A DNA stretch of 38,650 nt from JBMORL01 sp049322335 (GTDB lineage Bacteria; Bacteroidota; Bacteroidia; Flavobacteriales_D; UBA2798): positions 1 to 38,650 of the forward strand of contig JBMORL010000002.1 in the NCBI GenBank assembly GCA_049322335.1. Direction: 5' to 3'. Shown here piece by piece: positions 6,863-15,064 of this stretch. The notes beneath the pieces were generated by a model. That model made no database searches. It was not told the origin of the DNA and was given only the letters and a program-made list of their open reading frames with translations. The translations under genes and the position numbers were made by a program. The stretch's first letter is position 1. Each line of letters begins with the position of its first letter.

Positions 6863-8818
6863 TTATTTTATACTATACAATACATCACGGTTTACAGTAA
6901 CCGGGTATTTTTTCTTTAGTGACTCCAGCCATTCTTTTTCCAGCCATCCCTGGTAGTCGTTGGTGATAATGCCTTTTGCTTCGGTGATGGTTTTGGGAGT
7001 GGGCTCAAGAATATTTTTCGTACGGATAATTAAAACCTGTCCGTTTTCGCTGTAGTTGGGGGATAATCCTTTGGCGGAAGGAGCATGTTTTTTTATCATA
7101 TCTTTTTCATCGGTAAACACACCGCTTTCAATTTTAAGATTCAGTTGCGAATCCTTATTGTATTTTTCCAACAGTTGTTTTTCGTCCAGTTTTCCTTTTT
7201 TCAGGTCTTTGCGCACCTTTTTTGCCAGTTTTGCATTGGCACACCAAACAAAGTCTACATCATAACGTTTGGGCCACATATAGTTTTGCTTGTTTTTTTC
7301 GTAATACTGAGCGAGTCCCGCGCTGTCTTTAACCGCTTTCGACCATACTTTCTGGTCGGTGATCTCAAACAACAAAATACCGTCACGGTATTCTTTCATC
7401 AGCATTTTAAATTCGGGATATTTTACTTCCAGTTTGGCATCTTCATAGTCCATAATACTGTTGTTTTGCCAGCGGTCGTAGGTAGTATTGATGAAAGATA
7501 TCATCTCTTCTTTCTGCATTCCTTTGCGCTGGAGGGAAGCAAGGTGTTCGGTAAAATCTTTTTGGGTAAACACTTTATCGGCAAAGCGAAACATTTCGGT
7601 ATTGAGGTGAGAAGCTTTTTCCTTGTTCCATTCGCCCATAAAAATACTGGTGTCTACCAGCGAATAGAAAGGTTTAAGAGCAGAAGGATTTTCCCTGAAA
7701 CCATACTCACTTTTAAGTTTGGTAATAAATGCCTTGCGGGGAAGATGGGCTCTTGAATCGCGGGTAAGGCGTGTTTTGATATTTCCTTTCAGTTCATCAA
7801 ACGATTCGAGCGGTTTGTATTCAAGGCGCTTGATGATATGGAAACCATATTGGGTTTGAACTATGGGAGAAATGTCACCGTCTTTGGCTAATGCAAATGC
7901 AGCATTTTCAAAATCCAGCACCATCTTTCCGGTAGAAAACGGAGGTAATTCTCCTCCTTTTTTCGAAGAGCTTTCATCATCAGAATATTGACGCGCAAGA
8001 GTAGCAAAATCTTCACCTTTTACGGCTTTTTCATAAATCTCACCGGCTTTTTTACGTGCATTTTCTTTTGCTTCAGGGGTATCTTCTTCTTTTGTAGCAA
8101 TAAGTATATGTGCTGTTTTAATAGTTCCTCTTGCCGGCCTTCTGTCGGTTACTTTCAGAATATGATATCCAAACCTGGTACGTACCGGCATAGAAACTTC
8201 TCCCACTTTTGATTTATATGCTGCCGACTCAAACGGATAAACCAGCATCATAGCAGAAAAATAACCGATATCGCCTTTGTTTTTTTTCACTGACGGATCC
8301 TCTGACATTTCCATAGCAGTTTTTTCGAAACCGTTTTTTACTGCCATTTCTCTTGCCTTTGTTGCTTTTTTCCAGGCCGCCAGCGTATCTTTTGGATCGG
8401 CATCAAGGTCGCACTTGATAAGAATATGGCTGGCGCGCACTTCTTCTTTCATTCTTTCATACGCTTCTTTAATCAGGTCTTCGTTCAGCTGGTTATCCAC
8501 GAGGTAAGGTTTTGCCAGCTGTTTGCGGTAACCAAACAATTCGTCTTTAAATTTACGGTTGGTATCCAGGCCCATTTCTTCTGCTTCCGTTACTTTCAGT
8601 TTAAAGTTGGTGAATAATACCAGGTATTCATCCAGCGCTTCTTTGGTAATAACCGACTCTTTAAGATTTTTCCTGAAAATGTTCTCAAACTCCGATTGAT
8701 ATACCGGGACTTTATTCACGGTCATAAGCACGGGGTCGTTGGTAACGGGTTGGGCATTTAAGCTGTTGAGAAAAACAGCGGTGGAAAAAAGTAATCCGAA
8801 AAAATGTTTTGTTTTCAT
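6863..8818 (-). CDS. Large periplasmic parvulin-type peptidyl-prolyl isomerase
   Basis: A 651-residue secreted foldase. Signal peptide about 1-22 ('FLNSLNAQ'). A SurA-like N-terminal helical region is followed by two well-formed PpiC rotamase domains, starting near residue 126 ('RASHILIK', with 'DPSVKKNKGDIGYFSA') and near 232 ('KTAHILIA', with 'DDESSSKKGGELPPFS'). The C-terminal third (about 345-651) is a helical region seen in related Bacteroidota proteins. It lies 22 bp downstream of guaB and 5 bp upstream of the PpiC-like lipoprotein, consistent with one transcript. Expected to isomerise prolyl bonds in exported proteins in the periplasm. Confidence 0.88.
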   Translation of the reverse strand: MKTKHFFGLLFSTAVFLNSLNAQPVTNDPVLMTVNKVPVYQSEFENIFRKNLKESVITKEALDEYLVLFTNFKLKVTEAEEMGLDTNRKFKDELFGYRKQLAKPYLVDNQLNEDLIKEAYERMKEEVRASHILIKCDLDADPKDTLAAWKKATKAREMAVKNGFEKTAMEMSEDPSVKKNKGDIGYFSAMMLVYPFESAAYKSKVGEVSMPVRTRFGYHILKVTDRRPARGTIKTAHILIATKEEDTPEAKENARKKAGEIYEKAVKGEDFATLARQYSDDESSSKKGGELPPFSTGKMVLDFENAAFALAKDGDISPIVQTQYGFHIIKRLEYKPLESFDELKGNIKTRLTRDSRAHLPRKAFITKLKSEYGFRENPSALKPFYSLVDTSIFMGEWNKEKASHLNTEMFRFADKVFTQKDFTEHLASLQRKGMQKEEMISFINTTYDRWQNNSIMDYEDAKLEVKYPEFKMLMKEYRDGILLFEITDQKVWSKAVKDSAGLAQYYEKNKQNYMWPKRYDVDFVWCANAKLAKKVRKDLKKGKLDEKQLLEKYNKDSQLNLKIESGVFTDEKDMIKKHAPSAKGLSPNYSENGQVLIIRTKNILEPTPKTITEAKGIITNDYQGWLEKEWLESLKKKYPVTVNRDVLYSIK

Positions 8819-8840
8819 ATGATGTATTGAAACGTTAAGG

Positions 8841-10316
8841 TTAAACTGCGCTGTAATTGGGTGCTTCGCGGGTAATGGTAATGTTATGCGGATGGCTTTC
8901 GCGTATTCCGGACTGGGTGATGCGTACGAACTTTGATTTTTTCTGCAGGGTTTCTATATCTTTTGCACCGCAATATCCCATTCCTGCACGTAAACCTCCA
9001 ACTAACTGGTAGGTAACTTCAGCCAAATGGCCTTTGTAGGGAACTCTTCCTGAAATTCCTTCGGGAACCAGTTTTTTGATATCGTCTTCCATATCCTGGA
9101 AATAGCGGTCTTTTGAGCCTTGTTGCATAGCTTCAATGGAACCCATTCCGCGATAGGCTTTGAATTTTCTTCCTTCGTAAATAATTGTTTCTCCGGGAGA
9201 CTCTTCCACCCCGGCAAACATCGATCCCACCATTACAGTTGATGCGCCTCCGGCAATGGCTTTTACCACATCTCCGGTATATCTTACTCCTCCGTCAGCA
9301 ATCAGCGGAACTCCTGTGCCTTTTAATGCTTCGGCAACCATCATTACAGCAGATAACTGTGGCACTCCCACTCCGGCAATAATTCTTGTAGTACAAATAG
9401 AGCCGGGCCCGATTCCTACTTTCACGGCATCTGCACCAGCGGCAACAAGTGCTTTTGCTGCTTCTCCGGTAGCAATATTTCCAACCACTACTTCAAGATC
9501 GGGATAAATGGTTTTTACTTTTTTCAGAATTTCAATAACTCCCTTTGTGTGGCCGTGTGCGGTATCGATAATGATGGCATCTACCCCGGCATTTACCAGT
9601 GCAGATACGCGGTCAAGGGTATCGGATGTAATTCCAACTGCTGCAGCCACTCTTAATCTTCCGAAATTGTCTTTGCAGGAATTGGGATGTTCTTTCAGTT
9701 TGATAATATCACGGTAAGTGATCAGGCCAACCAGTTTGTTGTCTTTATCAACAACGGGAAGCTTTTCTATTTTATGTTGTTGAAGAATAGCTTCTGCTTT
9801 AAATAAATCGATGCCCGTTTCACCGGTAATCAACCCTTGTGAGGTCATGATATCGGCCACCGGTTTATCCATTTTCTTTTCGAAACGAAGGTCGCGGTTG
9901 GTAACAATTCCTACCAGTTTACGATTTCCATCCACCACCGGAATACCACCGATTTTATTTTCCGACATCAGCTTCAGTGCATCTCCAACAGAGGCGTTTA
10001 CCTGAAGGGTAACGGGGTCCTGGATCATTCCGCTTTCCGAACGTTTTACTTTTCTCACTTTGTTGGCCTGCGCTTCGATGCTCATGTTTTTATGCACCAC
10101 ACCTATTCCACCCTGTTGAGCCAAAGCAATAGCAAGGCGTGATTCGGTAACGGTGTCCATAGCGGCAGAAACAACGGGAAGCTGGATAGTAATATTGCGG
10201 GTAAATTTGGAACGGATATCAACTTCACGGGGCAGTACTTCAGAATAATCGGGGACGAGGAGCACGTCATCGTAGGTTAAACCTTCACCAATGAATTTAT
10301 CAGAAGCCATACCCAT
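8841..10316 (-). CDS. guaB: Inosine-5'-monophosphate dehydrogenase
   Basis: Catalyses NAD+-dependent oxidation of IMP to XMP, the committed step to guanine nucleotides, in the cytoplasm. The 491-residue length is standard. The barrel begins 'LTYDDVLLVPDYSEVLP'; two CBS domains are inserted (about 95-205, 'KIGGIPVVDGNRKLVGIVTNRD' region and 'KLPVVDKDNKLVGLITYRD'); the catalytic loop 'GSICTTR' has Cys308; the flap and the 'YRGMGSIEAM' segment are intact. A second ATG two codons in (MASDKF) could equally be the start. A possible promoter is seen at 10342-10368. Its position next to foldase genes is probably historical rather than functional. Confidence 0.97.
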   Translation of the reverse strand: MGMASDKFIGEGLTYDDVLLVPDYSEVLPREVDIRSKFTRNITIQLPVVSAAMDTVTESRLAIALAQQGGIGVVHKNMSIEAQANKVRKVKRSESGMIQDPVTLQVNASVGDALKLMSENKIGGIPVVDGNRKLVGIVTNRDLRFEKKMDKPVADIMTSQGLITGETGIDLFKAEAILQQHKIEKLPVVDKDNKLVGLITYRDIIKLKEHPNSCKDNFGRLRVAAAVGITSDTLDRVSALVNAGVDAIIIDTAHGHTKGVIEILKKVKTIYPDLEVVVGNIATGEAAKALVAAGADAVKVGIGPGSICTTRIIAGVGVPQLSAVMMVAEALKGTGVPLIADGGVRYTGDVVKAIAGGASTVMVGSMFAGVEESPGETIIYEGRKFKAYRGMGSIEAMQQGSKDRYFQDMEDDIKKLVPEGISGRVPYKGHLAEVTYQLVGGLRAGMGYCGAKDIETLQKKSKFVRITQSGIRESHPHNITITREAPNYSAV

Positions 10317-10341
10317 AATTAAACCTTTTAAGAAAATTGGG

Positions 10342-10368
10342 CGAAGTTAAGAAAAAAACCGGGTCAAA
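10342..10368 (-). promoter_or_regulatory. Possible promoter for guaB
   Basis: On the minus strand TTTG (10365-10368) and TAACTTCG (10342-10349, one mismatch to TAnnTTTG) lie 26-33 bp upstream of the guaB start. The 15-bp spacer is short, so this is tentative. Confidence 0.3.
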
Positions 10369-10404
10369 TCCGATTAAATTTCCCTTTGAAAACGGCTTTA
10401 ACAA

Positions 10405-11280
10405 CTATTTAACTTCCAGCAGCTCTAAGCTGTAAATGAGGGTGGCATTGGCGGGTACCAGTTCAGGAATTCCCGTTTCGCCATAACCAAGCGAAGAAGG
10501 CACTACAACAAAGGCTTTTTCACCGGGACTCATCATTTTCAGGCATTCTTTCCAGCCTTTTATTGCTCTTCCGGAAGACATATGAAAAGTATAGGGTTTT
10601 CCGTTCATATGCGAAGAATCGAATAATTTCCCTCCCTTTACCCAGCCATAGTAATGAATAGTGACCATGCTGGAATCATTGGGAGAAGTGCCTTTTTTTT
10701 CCAGCGTTTTGTAGAATTCGAGTCCTGATGCAGTGATTTTAGGCTTCATTTTCTCCACTATTTCCATATCAAACGTAAGATCGGTGTCGGGTGGAATGAG
10801 TTTTCCATATCCCTTTTTTCCATAAGCCAGTTTGGAGGGCACTTTTATTCTTGCTTTTTCACCGGCTTTTATCAGGGGAAGCGCTTCATCCCAGCCTTTT
10901 ACCGACATGCCCACGCCTACAAAAAAAGGAAGAGGCATACCAATCAGTTCATTCGAATCGAAAGGTTTTCCATCTGGCAGGTAACCTTTGTAATTGATTT
11001 TAACTACACTTCCGTATTCTATTGAAGAACCGGTGGGATTGGCATGAATCACATCCACTATCACTCCTCCTGCCGATTTATATTGCTGAACGGTTTGTAT
11101 TTCGGGTTTTGTCCCGGTTAAGGAATCTGAAAAAACAGAATCGTTCTTTATTTTTCCCGAATCGCTGCTAACGGTTTGCGGATGTGGGTTTCGGGTAAGT
11201 GTTTTTTTCTTTTTCTCACCTCCGCCACAGGCCGACAACAGCAACAGGACTACTGCTGATATGTATAACCCGTTATTCAT
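10405..11280 (-). CDS. Tandem FKBP-type peptidyl-prolyl isomerase lipoprotein
   Basis: A 291-residue lipoprotein (lipobox 'LLSAC', Cys about 17) with a low-complexity linker rich in K, T, S and D, then two FKBP domains: about 80-160 ('VVKINYKGYLPDGKPFDSN', 'LAYGKKGYGKLIPPDTDLTF') and about 195-290 ('VTIHYYGWVKGGKLFDSS', 'LGYGETGIPELVPANATLIY'). Both keep FKBP core motifs, including the VPxxLAYG-like loop. It overlaps the upstream FKBP lipoprotein by 8 bp, so they are translationally coupled. Probably acts in the periplasm on exported proteins. Tandem FKBP fusion suggests processive or bivalent client binding, an inference. Confidence 0.88.
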   Translation of the reverse strand: MNNGLYISAVVLLLLSACGGGEKKKKTLTRNPHPQTVSSDSGKIKNDSVFSDSLTGTKPEIQTVQQYKSAGGVIVDVIHANPTGSSIEYGSVVKINYKGYLPDGKPFDSNELIGMPLPFFVGVGMSVKGWDEALPLIKAGEKARIKVPSKLAYGKKGYGKLIPPDTDLTFDMEIVEKMKPKITASGLEFYKTLEKKGTSPNDSSMVTIHYYGWVKGGKLFDSSHMNGKPYTFHMSSGRAIKGWKECLKMMSPGEKAFVVVPSSLGYGETGIPELVPANATLIYSLELLEVK

Positions 11281-11806
11281 CCGCTATTTTTAACAGATGT
11301 ATATCATAAACCAGCGGTGACTGCATAGGTATTTTATCGAGGTCGCCAATCAGGCCGAAAGCCAGCCATGAAGGCAGAATAATTTTAGCCTGGTCGCCTT
11401 CCCTGAGGTAGGTCATGGCTTCGTGTAAACCGCTCTCCACATTATCCATTTTTACTTTAAATGATTCGGGTATTCCTTCTGAGGCATAGCACAATGAATC
11501 ATCTTCGAGCAGGTAAATTTCGTAATCAACGGTTACAATTTGTCCGTCTTTGGCAGTAGGCTTCAGTGTGTCGCCCTGCTTATAAATGATATAGCGAAGT
11601 CCGGTTCCGGTGGTGGTAACGTTCCATTGTTTTCTGCGAACATAATCATCAATTACTGCTTTTTCCTGTATGGTCCATTCCTGGTTGCGGACAATGAGTG
11701 AATCTTTCGGAACTCTTACTTCTTTTTTTCCCTGGGGTGCATGGTCTCCTGAACAGGAAATCAGCAGGAAAACAAGAGACAGGAAAAGAAGAAAACGGTT
11801 ACACAT
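11273..11806 (-). CDS. gldI: GldI-like FKBP-type peptidyl-prolyl isomerase lipoprotein
   Basis: A 177-residue lipoprotein (lipobox 'FLLISC', Cys18) with one FKBP domain over about 70-175 ('GQIVTVDYEIYLLEDDSLCYAS', 'LREGDQAKIILPSWLAFG', 'IPMQSPLVYDIHLLK'). Size, lipidation and placement next to an NrnA-type DHH gene resemble gldI, an FKBP lipoprotein needed for gliding and linked to T9SS in flavobacteria. Whether this organism glides cannot be told here. It overlaps both neighbours by 8 bp, which points to one operon. The GldI name is by size and context; a generic FKBP lipoprotein is the alternative. Confidence 0.75.
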   Translation of the reverse strand: MCNRFLLFLSLVFLLISCSGDHAPQGKKEVRVPKDSLIVRNQEWTIQEKAVIDDYVRRKQWNVTTTGTGLRYIIYKQGDTLKPTAKDGQIVTVDYEIYLLEDDSLCYASEGIPESFKVKMDNVESGLHEAMTYLREGDQAKIILPSWLAFGLIGDLDKIPMQSPLVYDIHLLKIADE

Positions 11807-12809
11807 ATTTTTTCATAAATAAAGGTAAAACCTGCAAAAACCTGTTTAGAGTTTCTTCAAGAGAGTCATTACTTCTTCCCCCGGCTGCGTTTACATGTCC
11901 CCCGCCATTAAAATGGGCTGATGAAAGTTCATTTACGGCAACTTTTCCTTTTGAGCGGAACGATATCTTAATGATACCATCCTGCTCAACAAAAATGGCA
12001 GAAGCCACTATTCCTTTTATTGTTAATCCGTAGTTCACCATACCTTCGGTATCGCCTTTCTGGTAATTATAACGGTTCAATTCGTCTTTGGTTAAAACAA
12101 AATAGGCTGTTTTCAGATCTTTTAACACCGTCATTTTATTACTGATGGCATAACCGAGCAAACGGAGCCGGTCTTCTGTGGAAGTTTCGAAAACATGAGT
12201 ATATATTTCATCGTGCCTGGCTCCTTTTTCCAGCAAGGCAGCTACCGCTTTGTGGGTTTCAGCAGTTGTATTGGGGAACCTGAAGTTACCACTGTCGGTC
12301 ATTATTCCTGCATACAGGCAGGCAGCACAACCTGCATTGATTTTATTTTCTTTTCCATTTACTGAAATCAACCGGTAAATCATTTCGCTGGTGGCGCAGG
12401 AAGAAGTATCTGAATACAGCACATCAAAATTTCCTTCCGGGTGCGGGTGATGGTCGATGAGAATTTTTTTTGCGGGACTGCTTACTATTGAATTTTCCAT
12501 ATCACCTGTACGATCGGTGCGGTTATAATCGAGGCAAAAGATGATAGTGGCTGAAGAGAAGAGCATGTCTGCTTCTTTCTTGTTTTTATCATATAGAATA
12601 ATTTCATCAGCTCCCGGCATCCAGGCCAGGAAATCGGGAAAACTATCCGGAAGTACAACACAAACGTTTTTTCCTTCTGATTTTAAATAATGAAAAAGGC
12701 CAAGTGTTGACCCCACTGCATCGCCATCCGGATTTTTATGGGCTGTAATAACTATCATTCCCGGATTTTCCTCCAGGAGCTGATAAACTTTTTTTATTTT
12801 TTCGGTCAT
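11799..12809 (-). CDS. DHH-family phosphoesterase, NrnA-like (oligoribonuclease/pAp phosphatase)
   Basis: A 336-residue cytoplasmic enzyme. DHH motifs appear in order: 'ITAHKNPDGDAVGS' near residue 25, 'FCLDYNRTDRTG', the signature 'LIDHHPHPEG', 'AGIMTDSGNFRF', and the C-terminal DHHA1 substrate loop 'FNGGGHVNAAGG'. NrnA-type enzymes degrade 2-5 nt RNAs and dephosphorylate 3'-phosphoadenosine 5'-phosphate with Mn2+. It is the first gene of the tightly overlapping nrnA-like/gldI/FKBP cluster; the terminator-like hairpin at 12831-12857 separates it from the gene upstream. All catalytic residues look intact. Confidence 0.9.
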   Translation of the reverse strand: MTEKIKKVYQLLEENPGMIVITAHKNPDGDAVGSTLGLFHYLKSEGKNVCVVLPDSFPDFLAWMPGADEIILYDKNKKEADMLFSSATIIFCLDYNRTDRTGDMENSIVSSPAKKILIDHHPHPEGNFDVLYSDTSSCATSEMIYRLISVNGKENKINAGCAACLYAGIMTDSGNFRFPNTTAETHKAVAALLEKGARHDEIYTHVFETSTEDRLRLLGYAISNKMTVLKDLKTAYFVLTKDELNRYNYQKGDTEGMVNYGLTIKGIVASAIFVEQDGIIKISFRSKGKVAVNELSSAHFNGGGHVNAAGGRSNDSLEETLNRFLQVLPLFMKKYV

Positions 12810-12830
12810 AGTCCCCTCTTAAAATACGAA

Positions 12831-12857
12831 TCCCCCTTCCGTAATGCGGAAGAGGGA
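12831..12857 (-). terminator. Terminator-like hairpin after the 217-aa secreted protein gene
   Basis: CTTCCG (12836-12841) pairs with CGGAAG (12847-12852) around a TAATG loop, and a further TCCC/GGGA pair extends the stem past one mismatch. On the minus strand the stem is followed by a moderately T-rich stretch (TTCGTATTTT). It would end the 12874 gene and insulate the downstream phosphoesterase. Confidence 0.5.
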
Positions 12858-12873
12858 CTCAAGTCACAAAAAA

Positions 12874-13527
12874 TTATTTCCATCCGGTAGTACCGGGGCC
12901 TTTCTGGTGTTCGATAAGCATTCCCACACAGGTAAATCCTGTTGGTGCAAGGCTGTTTTTGCTTTTTTCTCCAACAGTAGGAACAAAAACCTGGATAGTA
13001 AGTTTACGTGTTTTATCGGTAGTAAACTCTACGTACTGTTTTAACTGGTCGGTGGAATTATCATAGAGCAAAAGTGGTTTTTTGTTGTACACACGCTTCT
13101 GCACTTTTTCCGAATAGGTTTCGGTAGCGGGAACAGAATCAGTTCCATTCCAGGTCATGATTACGTTTCCGTTTGCATCGGTTTTTTCGCGGGTTTTGGT
13201 AACGTATTCCACCTTGGTTTCACCGCTTATTTCTTTTTCGGTTACTTTAAAAGCTATCTTATCTTTAATTTGTTCATCGAGGCTACAGAAAGAAATTCTG
13301 TAGTTTACTCCTTTATAAACTATGATATTTATTTCAGTAGTATCACCATAGGCAAAATTTCCGTAACGCGACTGGTTATTGTATTGCCAGGCATAGGCAC
13401 TTTTTTCCTTGCTTTTGCTTTTATCTCTTGCAGCAGCATCGCATTCATATTGAATGCCCTTACATCCCTGTGTCCATCCCGAAAGCGGAGATAATGCCAG
13501 ACACACTAATAATAATTTGAACTTCAT
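12874..13527 (-). CDS. Secreted protein of unknown function, 217 aa
   Basis: I do not recognise the family. It has a signal peptide (about 1-19, ending 'LSGWTQ'), then a mature region with paired cysteines near the N-terminus ('QGCKGIQYEC') and a mixed strand-rich body. The segment around residues 100-140 is rich in K, E and T. No T9SS tail or lipobox is present, so the product is probably periplasmic or outer-membrane associated. It is 19 bp downstream of a lipoprotein gene and probably cotranscribed with it. A terminator-like hairpin follows. Confidence 0.65.
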   Translation of the reverse strand: MKFKLLLVCLALSPLSGWTQGCKGIQYECDAAARDKSKSKEKSAYAWQYNNQSRYGNFAYGDTTEINIIVYKGVNYRISFCSLDEQIKDKIAFKVTEKEISGETKVEYVTKTREKTDANGNVIMTWNGTDSVPATETYSEKVQKRVYNKKPLLLYDNSTDQLKQYVEFTTDKTRKLTIQVFVPTVGEKSKNSLAPTGFTCVGMLIEHQKGPGTTGWK

Positions 13528-13546
13528 TCGTTTGCTTTTTTAATTT

Positions 13547-14443
13547 TTATGAATTCGCTTTTGCATTTACTATATCTGTCCTGAACTGTTTAATCTTATT
13601 AAAAAGGTCGGTGTAGGTTTCTTTTGTAAACTTCAGCTCTCCACCACCCGACAACACCAATTGTCCATCGCTGTTGTTGCTGGTTTGCACATCCGACTGT
13701 ACAAGGTCTAATGCATCATACAAAATCTGTACCTCTTCCAGTTGAGCGATAACTGACTTTACGTGTTCATCGCTTTCATATTTATACATGAAGGCAAGAA
13801 TATTATCGAGTGTATATTTCTGGTCGGCCAAACGGGCAACAATAGGATTATTGTCTTTGTAGTCGCCAGCCAGGTTCATTACTATATACATACTTTCCAC
13901 CCAACCTCCGGCAACCACCAATGCAAGAACATTGCCACGTTCGTTTTCTTCGAGGTAGGAATAAGCATCAAAGTAAGTTTCGTTGGAAATAGAAAGAAGT
14001 GAATCGCTTGAATTCAGGTTATCTTCAATTCTTTTGAACACTGATTCATCGAAAGCAGCTGAAATATCGAGTTCATCACCCATTTTTTCAACAGCTTTAA
14101 AATATTCCAGTGAGAGAGTCCCCATATCATAGCAGCTGGCATAGGCCAGGTCGGCAGAATAGATACCAAAATTTAATGCCTTGAATTTTGCATCCAGGTA
14201 CTTTTCGGTGTTTTCTATGGGATTCATCAGGTCTTTTTTACCGGTCCCCCCGATTTCTTTAATTACTGTAAAAAGCTCGTTTGGGGTGGGAATCTGATAA
14301 AATACCTGGTCTTCAACGGGTTCAACGGTTGTTGTATCTTCCGGTTTCACCTTGTTGGTAGTGTCTTTTTCTTCTCCTCCGCATGACGCCAGGGTGCAGG
14401 TTATCACTGTGGCTGCCAGGAAGATCTTTGCCTTATTATTCAT
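13547..14443 (-). CDS. Uncharacterised lipoprotein, 298 aa
   Basis: Lipobox 'TLASC' (Cys about 21) is followed by an acidic, threonine-rich linker and a mainly helical domain (about 50-298) with an aromatic/acidic pattern ('YSADLAYASCYDMG', 'VVAGGWVESMYIVMN'). I recall similar hypothetical lipoproteins in Bacteroidota but no function. A -7-type box lies just upstream (14464-14471). It is followed by the 217-aa secreted protein, so the pair may act together in the envelope. Expression from the AT-rich divergent region shared with ndk is likely. Confidence 0.65.
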   Translation of the reverse strand: MNNKAKIFLAATVITCTLASCGGEEKDTTNKVKPEDTTTVEPVEDQVFYQIPTPNELFTVIKEIGGTGKKDLMNPIENTEKYLDAKFKALNFGIYSADLAYASCYDMGTLSLEYFKAVEKMGDELDISAAFDESVFKRIEDNLNSSDSLLSISNETYFDAYSYLEENERGNVLALVVAGGWVESMYIVMNLAGDYKDNNPIVARLADQKYTLDNILAFMYKYESDEHVKSVIAQLEEVQILYDALDLVQSDVQTSNNSDGQLVLSGGGELKFTKETYTDLFNKIKQFRTDIVNAKANS

Positions 14444-14463
14444 ACTGGTTTTATTGTATCAAA

Positions 14464-14471
14464 CAAAAATA
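14464..14471 (-). promoter_or_regulatory. TAnnTTTG -7 box for the 298-aa lipoprotein
   Basis: CAAAAATA on the plus strand is TATTTTTG on the minus strand, a perfect -7 match ending 20 bp before the start codon. Predicted transcription start is about 14457. No clear -33 element. Confidence 0.4.
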
Positions 14472-14526
14472 GAAATATTTTGATTGATTTGAGCTTTTAA
14501 CGTTCATTTTGCTGATAAGGTTTTTT

Positions 14527-14534
14527 TATTTTTG
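14527..14534 (+). promoter_or_regulatory. TAnnTTTG -7 box for ndk
   Basis: TATTTTTG is a perfect match. TTTTG ending at 14511 is a possible -33 element, though the 15-bp spacer is shorter than usual. Predicted start about 14541 gives a 20-nt leader. Confidence 0.45.
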
Positions 14535-14560
14535 CCCCCCGTTATAAAAACAGAACAAAA

Positions 14561-14980
14561 ATGGCAACCAACAGAACCTTTACTATGATTAAGCCGGATG
14601 GAGTGGAAAACAACAATACCGGCAAGATAATGGATCACATTATTAATGGTGGATTTAAGATCATTGCAATGAAATACACCCGGCTAAGCAAAGAGCAGGC
14701 ATCAAAATTCTATGCGATTCACAAAGAGCGCCCCTTTTTCGGGGAACTGGTCGATTACATGACATCAGGCCCCATTGTAGCAGCTATTCTTGAAAAAGAA
14801 AATGCAGTGGCCGATTTCAGGAAACTGATCGGAGCTACCGATCCGGCACAGGCCGAACCCGGAACTATCCGTAAGCTGTATGCGGAGTCGAAAGCAAAAA
14901 ATGCGGTTCATGGATCGGATAGTGATGAAAATGCTGAAATAGAAGGAAACTTTTTCTTTTCGGGATTCGAGCGATTCTGA
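14561..14980 (+). CDS. ndk: Nucleoside-diphosphate kinase
   Basis: Transfers the gamma phosphate from ATP to nucleoside diphosphates through a phosphohistidine. The 139-residue length is typical. Conserved 'TFTMIKPDGVENN', 'HKERPFFGELVDYMTSGP' and the active-site 'NAVHGSDS' with His117 are all present. In many Bacteroidota ndk neighbours the NrnA-like and gldI genes, as it does here with two secreted unknowns between. It has its own promoter and is followed by a strong terminator at 15000-15028, so it is probably monocistronic. Confidence 0.97.
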   Translation: MATNRTFTMIKPDGVENNNTGKIMDHIINGGFKIIAMKYTRLSKEQASKFYAIHKERPFFGELVDYMTSGPIVAAILEKENAVADFRKLIGATDPAQAEPGTIRKLYAESKAKNAVHGSDSDENAEIEGNFFFSGFERF

Positions 14981-14999
14981 AAACACAATTTATTCTCCC

Positions 15000-15028
15000 A
15001 TCCCCTTGCCTGCCGAAGGGGATTTTTT
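15000..15028 (+). terminator. Rho-independent terminator of ndk
   Basis: A perfect 8-bp stem (ATCCCCTT 15000-15007, AAGGGGAT 15016-15023) with an 8-nt loop is followed by a T run to 15028. It lies 20 bp after the ndk stop. Confidence 0.85.
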
Positions 15029-15049
15029 ATTTATAAAAGGTAAATCATC

Positions 15050-15057
15050 TACCTTTG
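15050..15057 (+). promoter_or_regulatory. TACCTTTG -7 box immediately upstream of the duplicated lipoprotein
   Basis: A perfect TAnnTTTG match sits 7 bp before the ATG at 15065. Transcription would start within a base or two of the ATG, making a leaderless mRNA. No good -33 element: the upstream region is occupied by the ndk terminator. Confidence 0.5.
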
Positions 15058-15064
15058 CATCAAT

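Noticed and set aside
7085..7756. Plus-strand 223-codon frame
   Set aside because: Antisense shadow of the 651-aa isomerase; phenylalanine-rich composition reflects complement of lysine codons.
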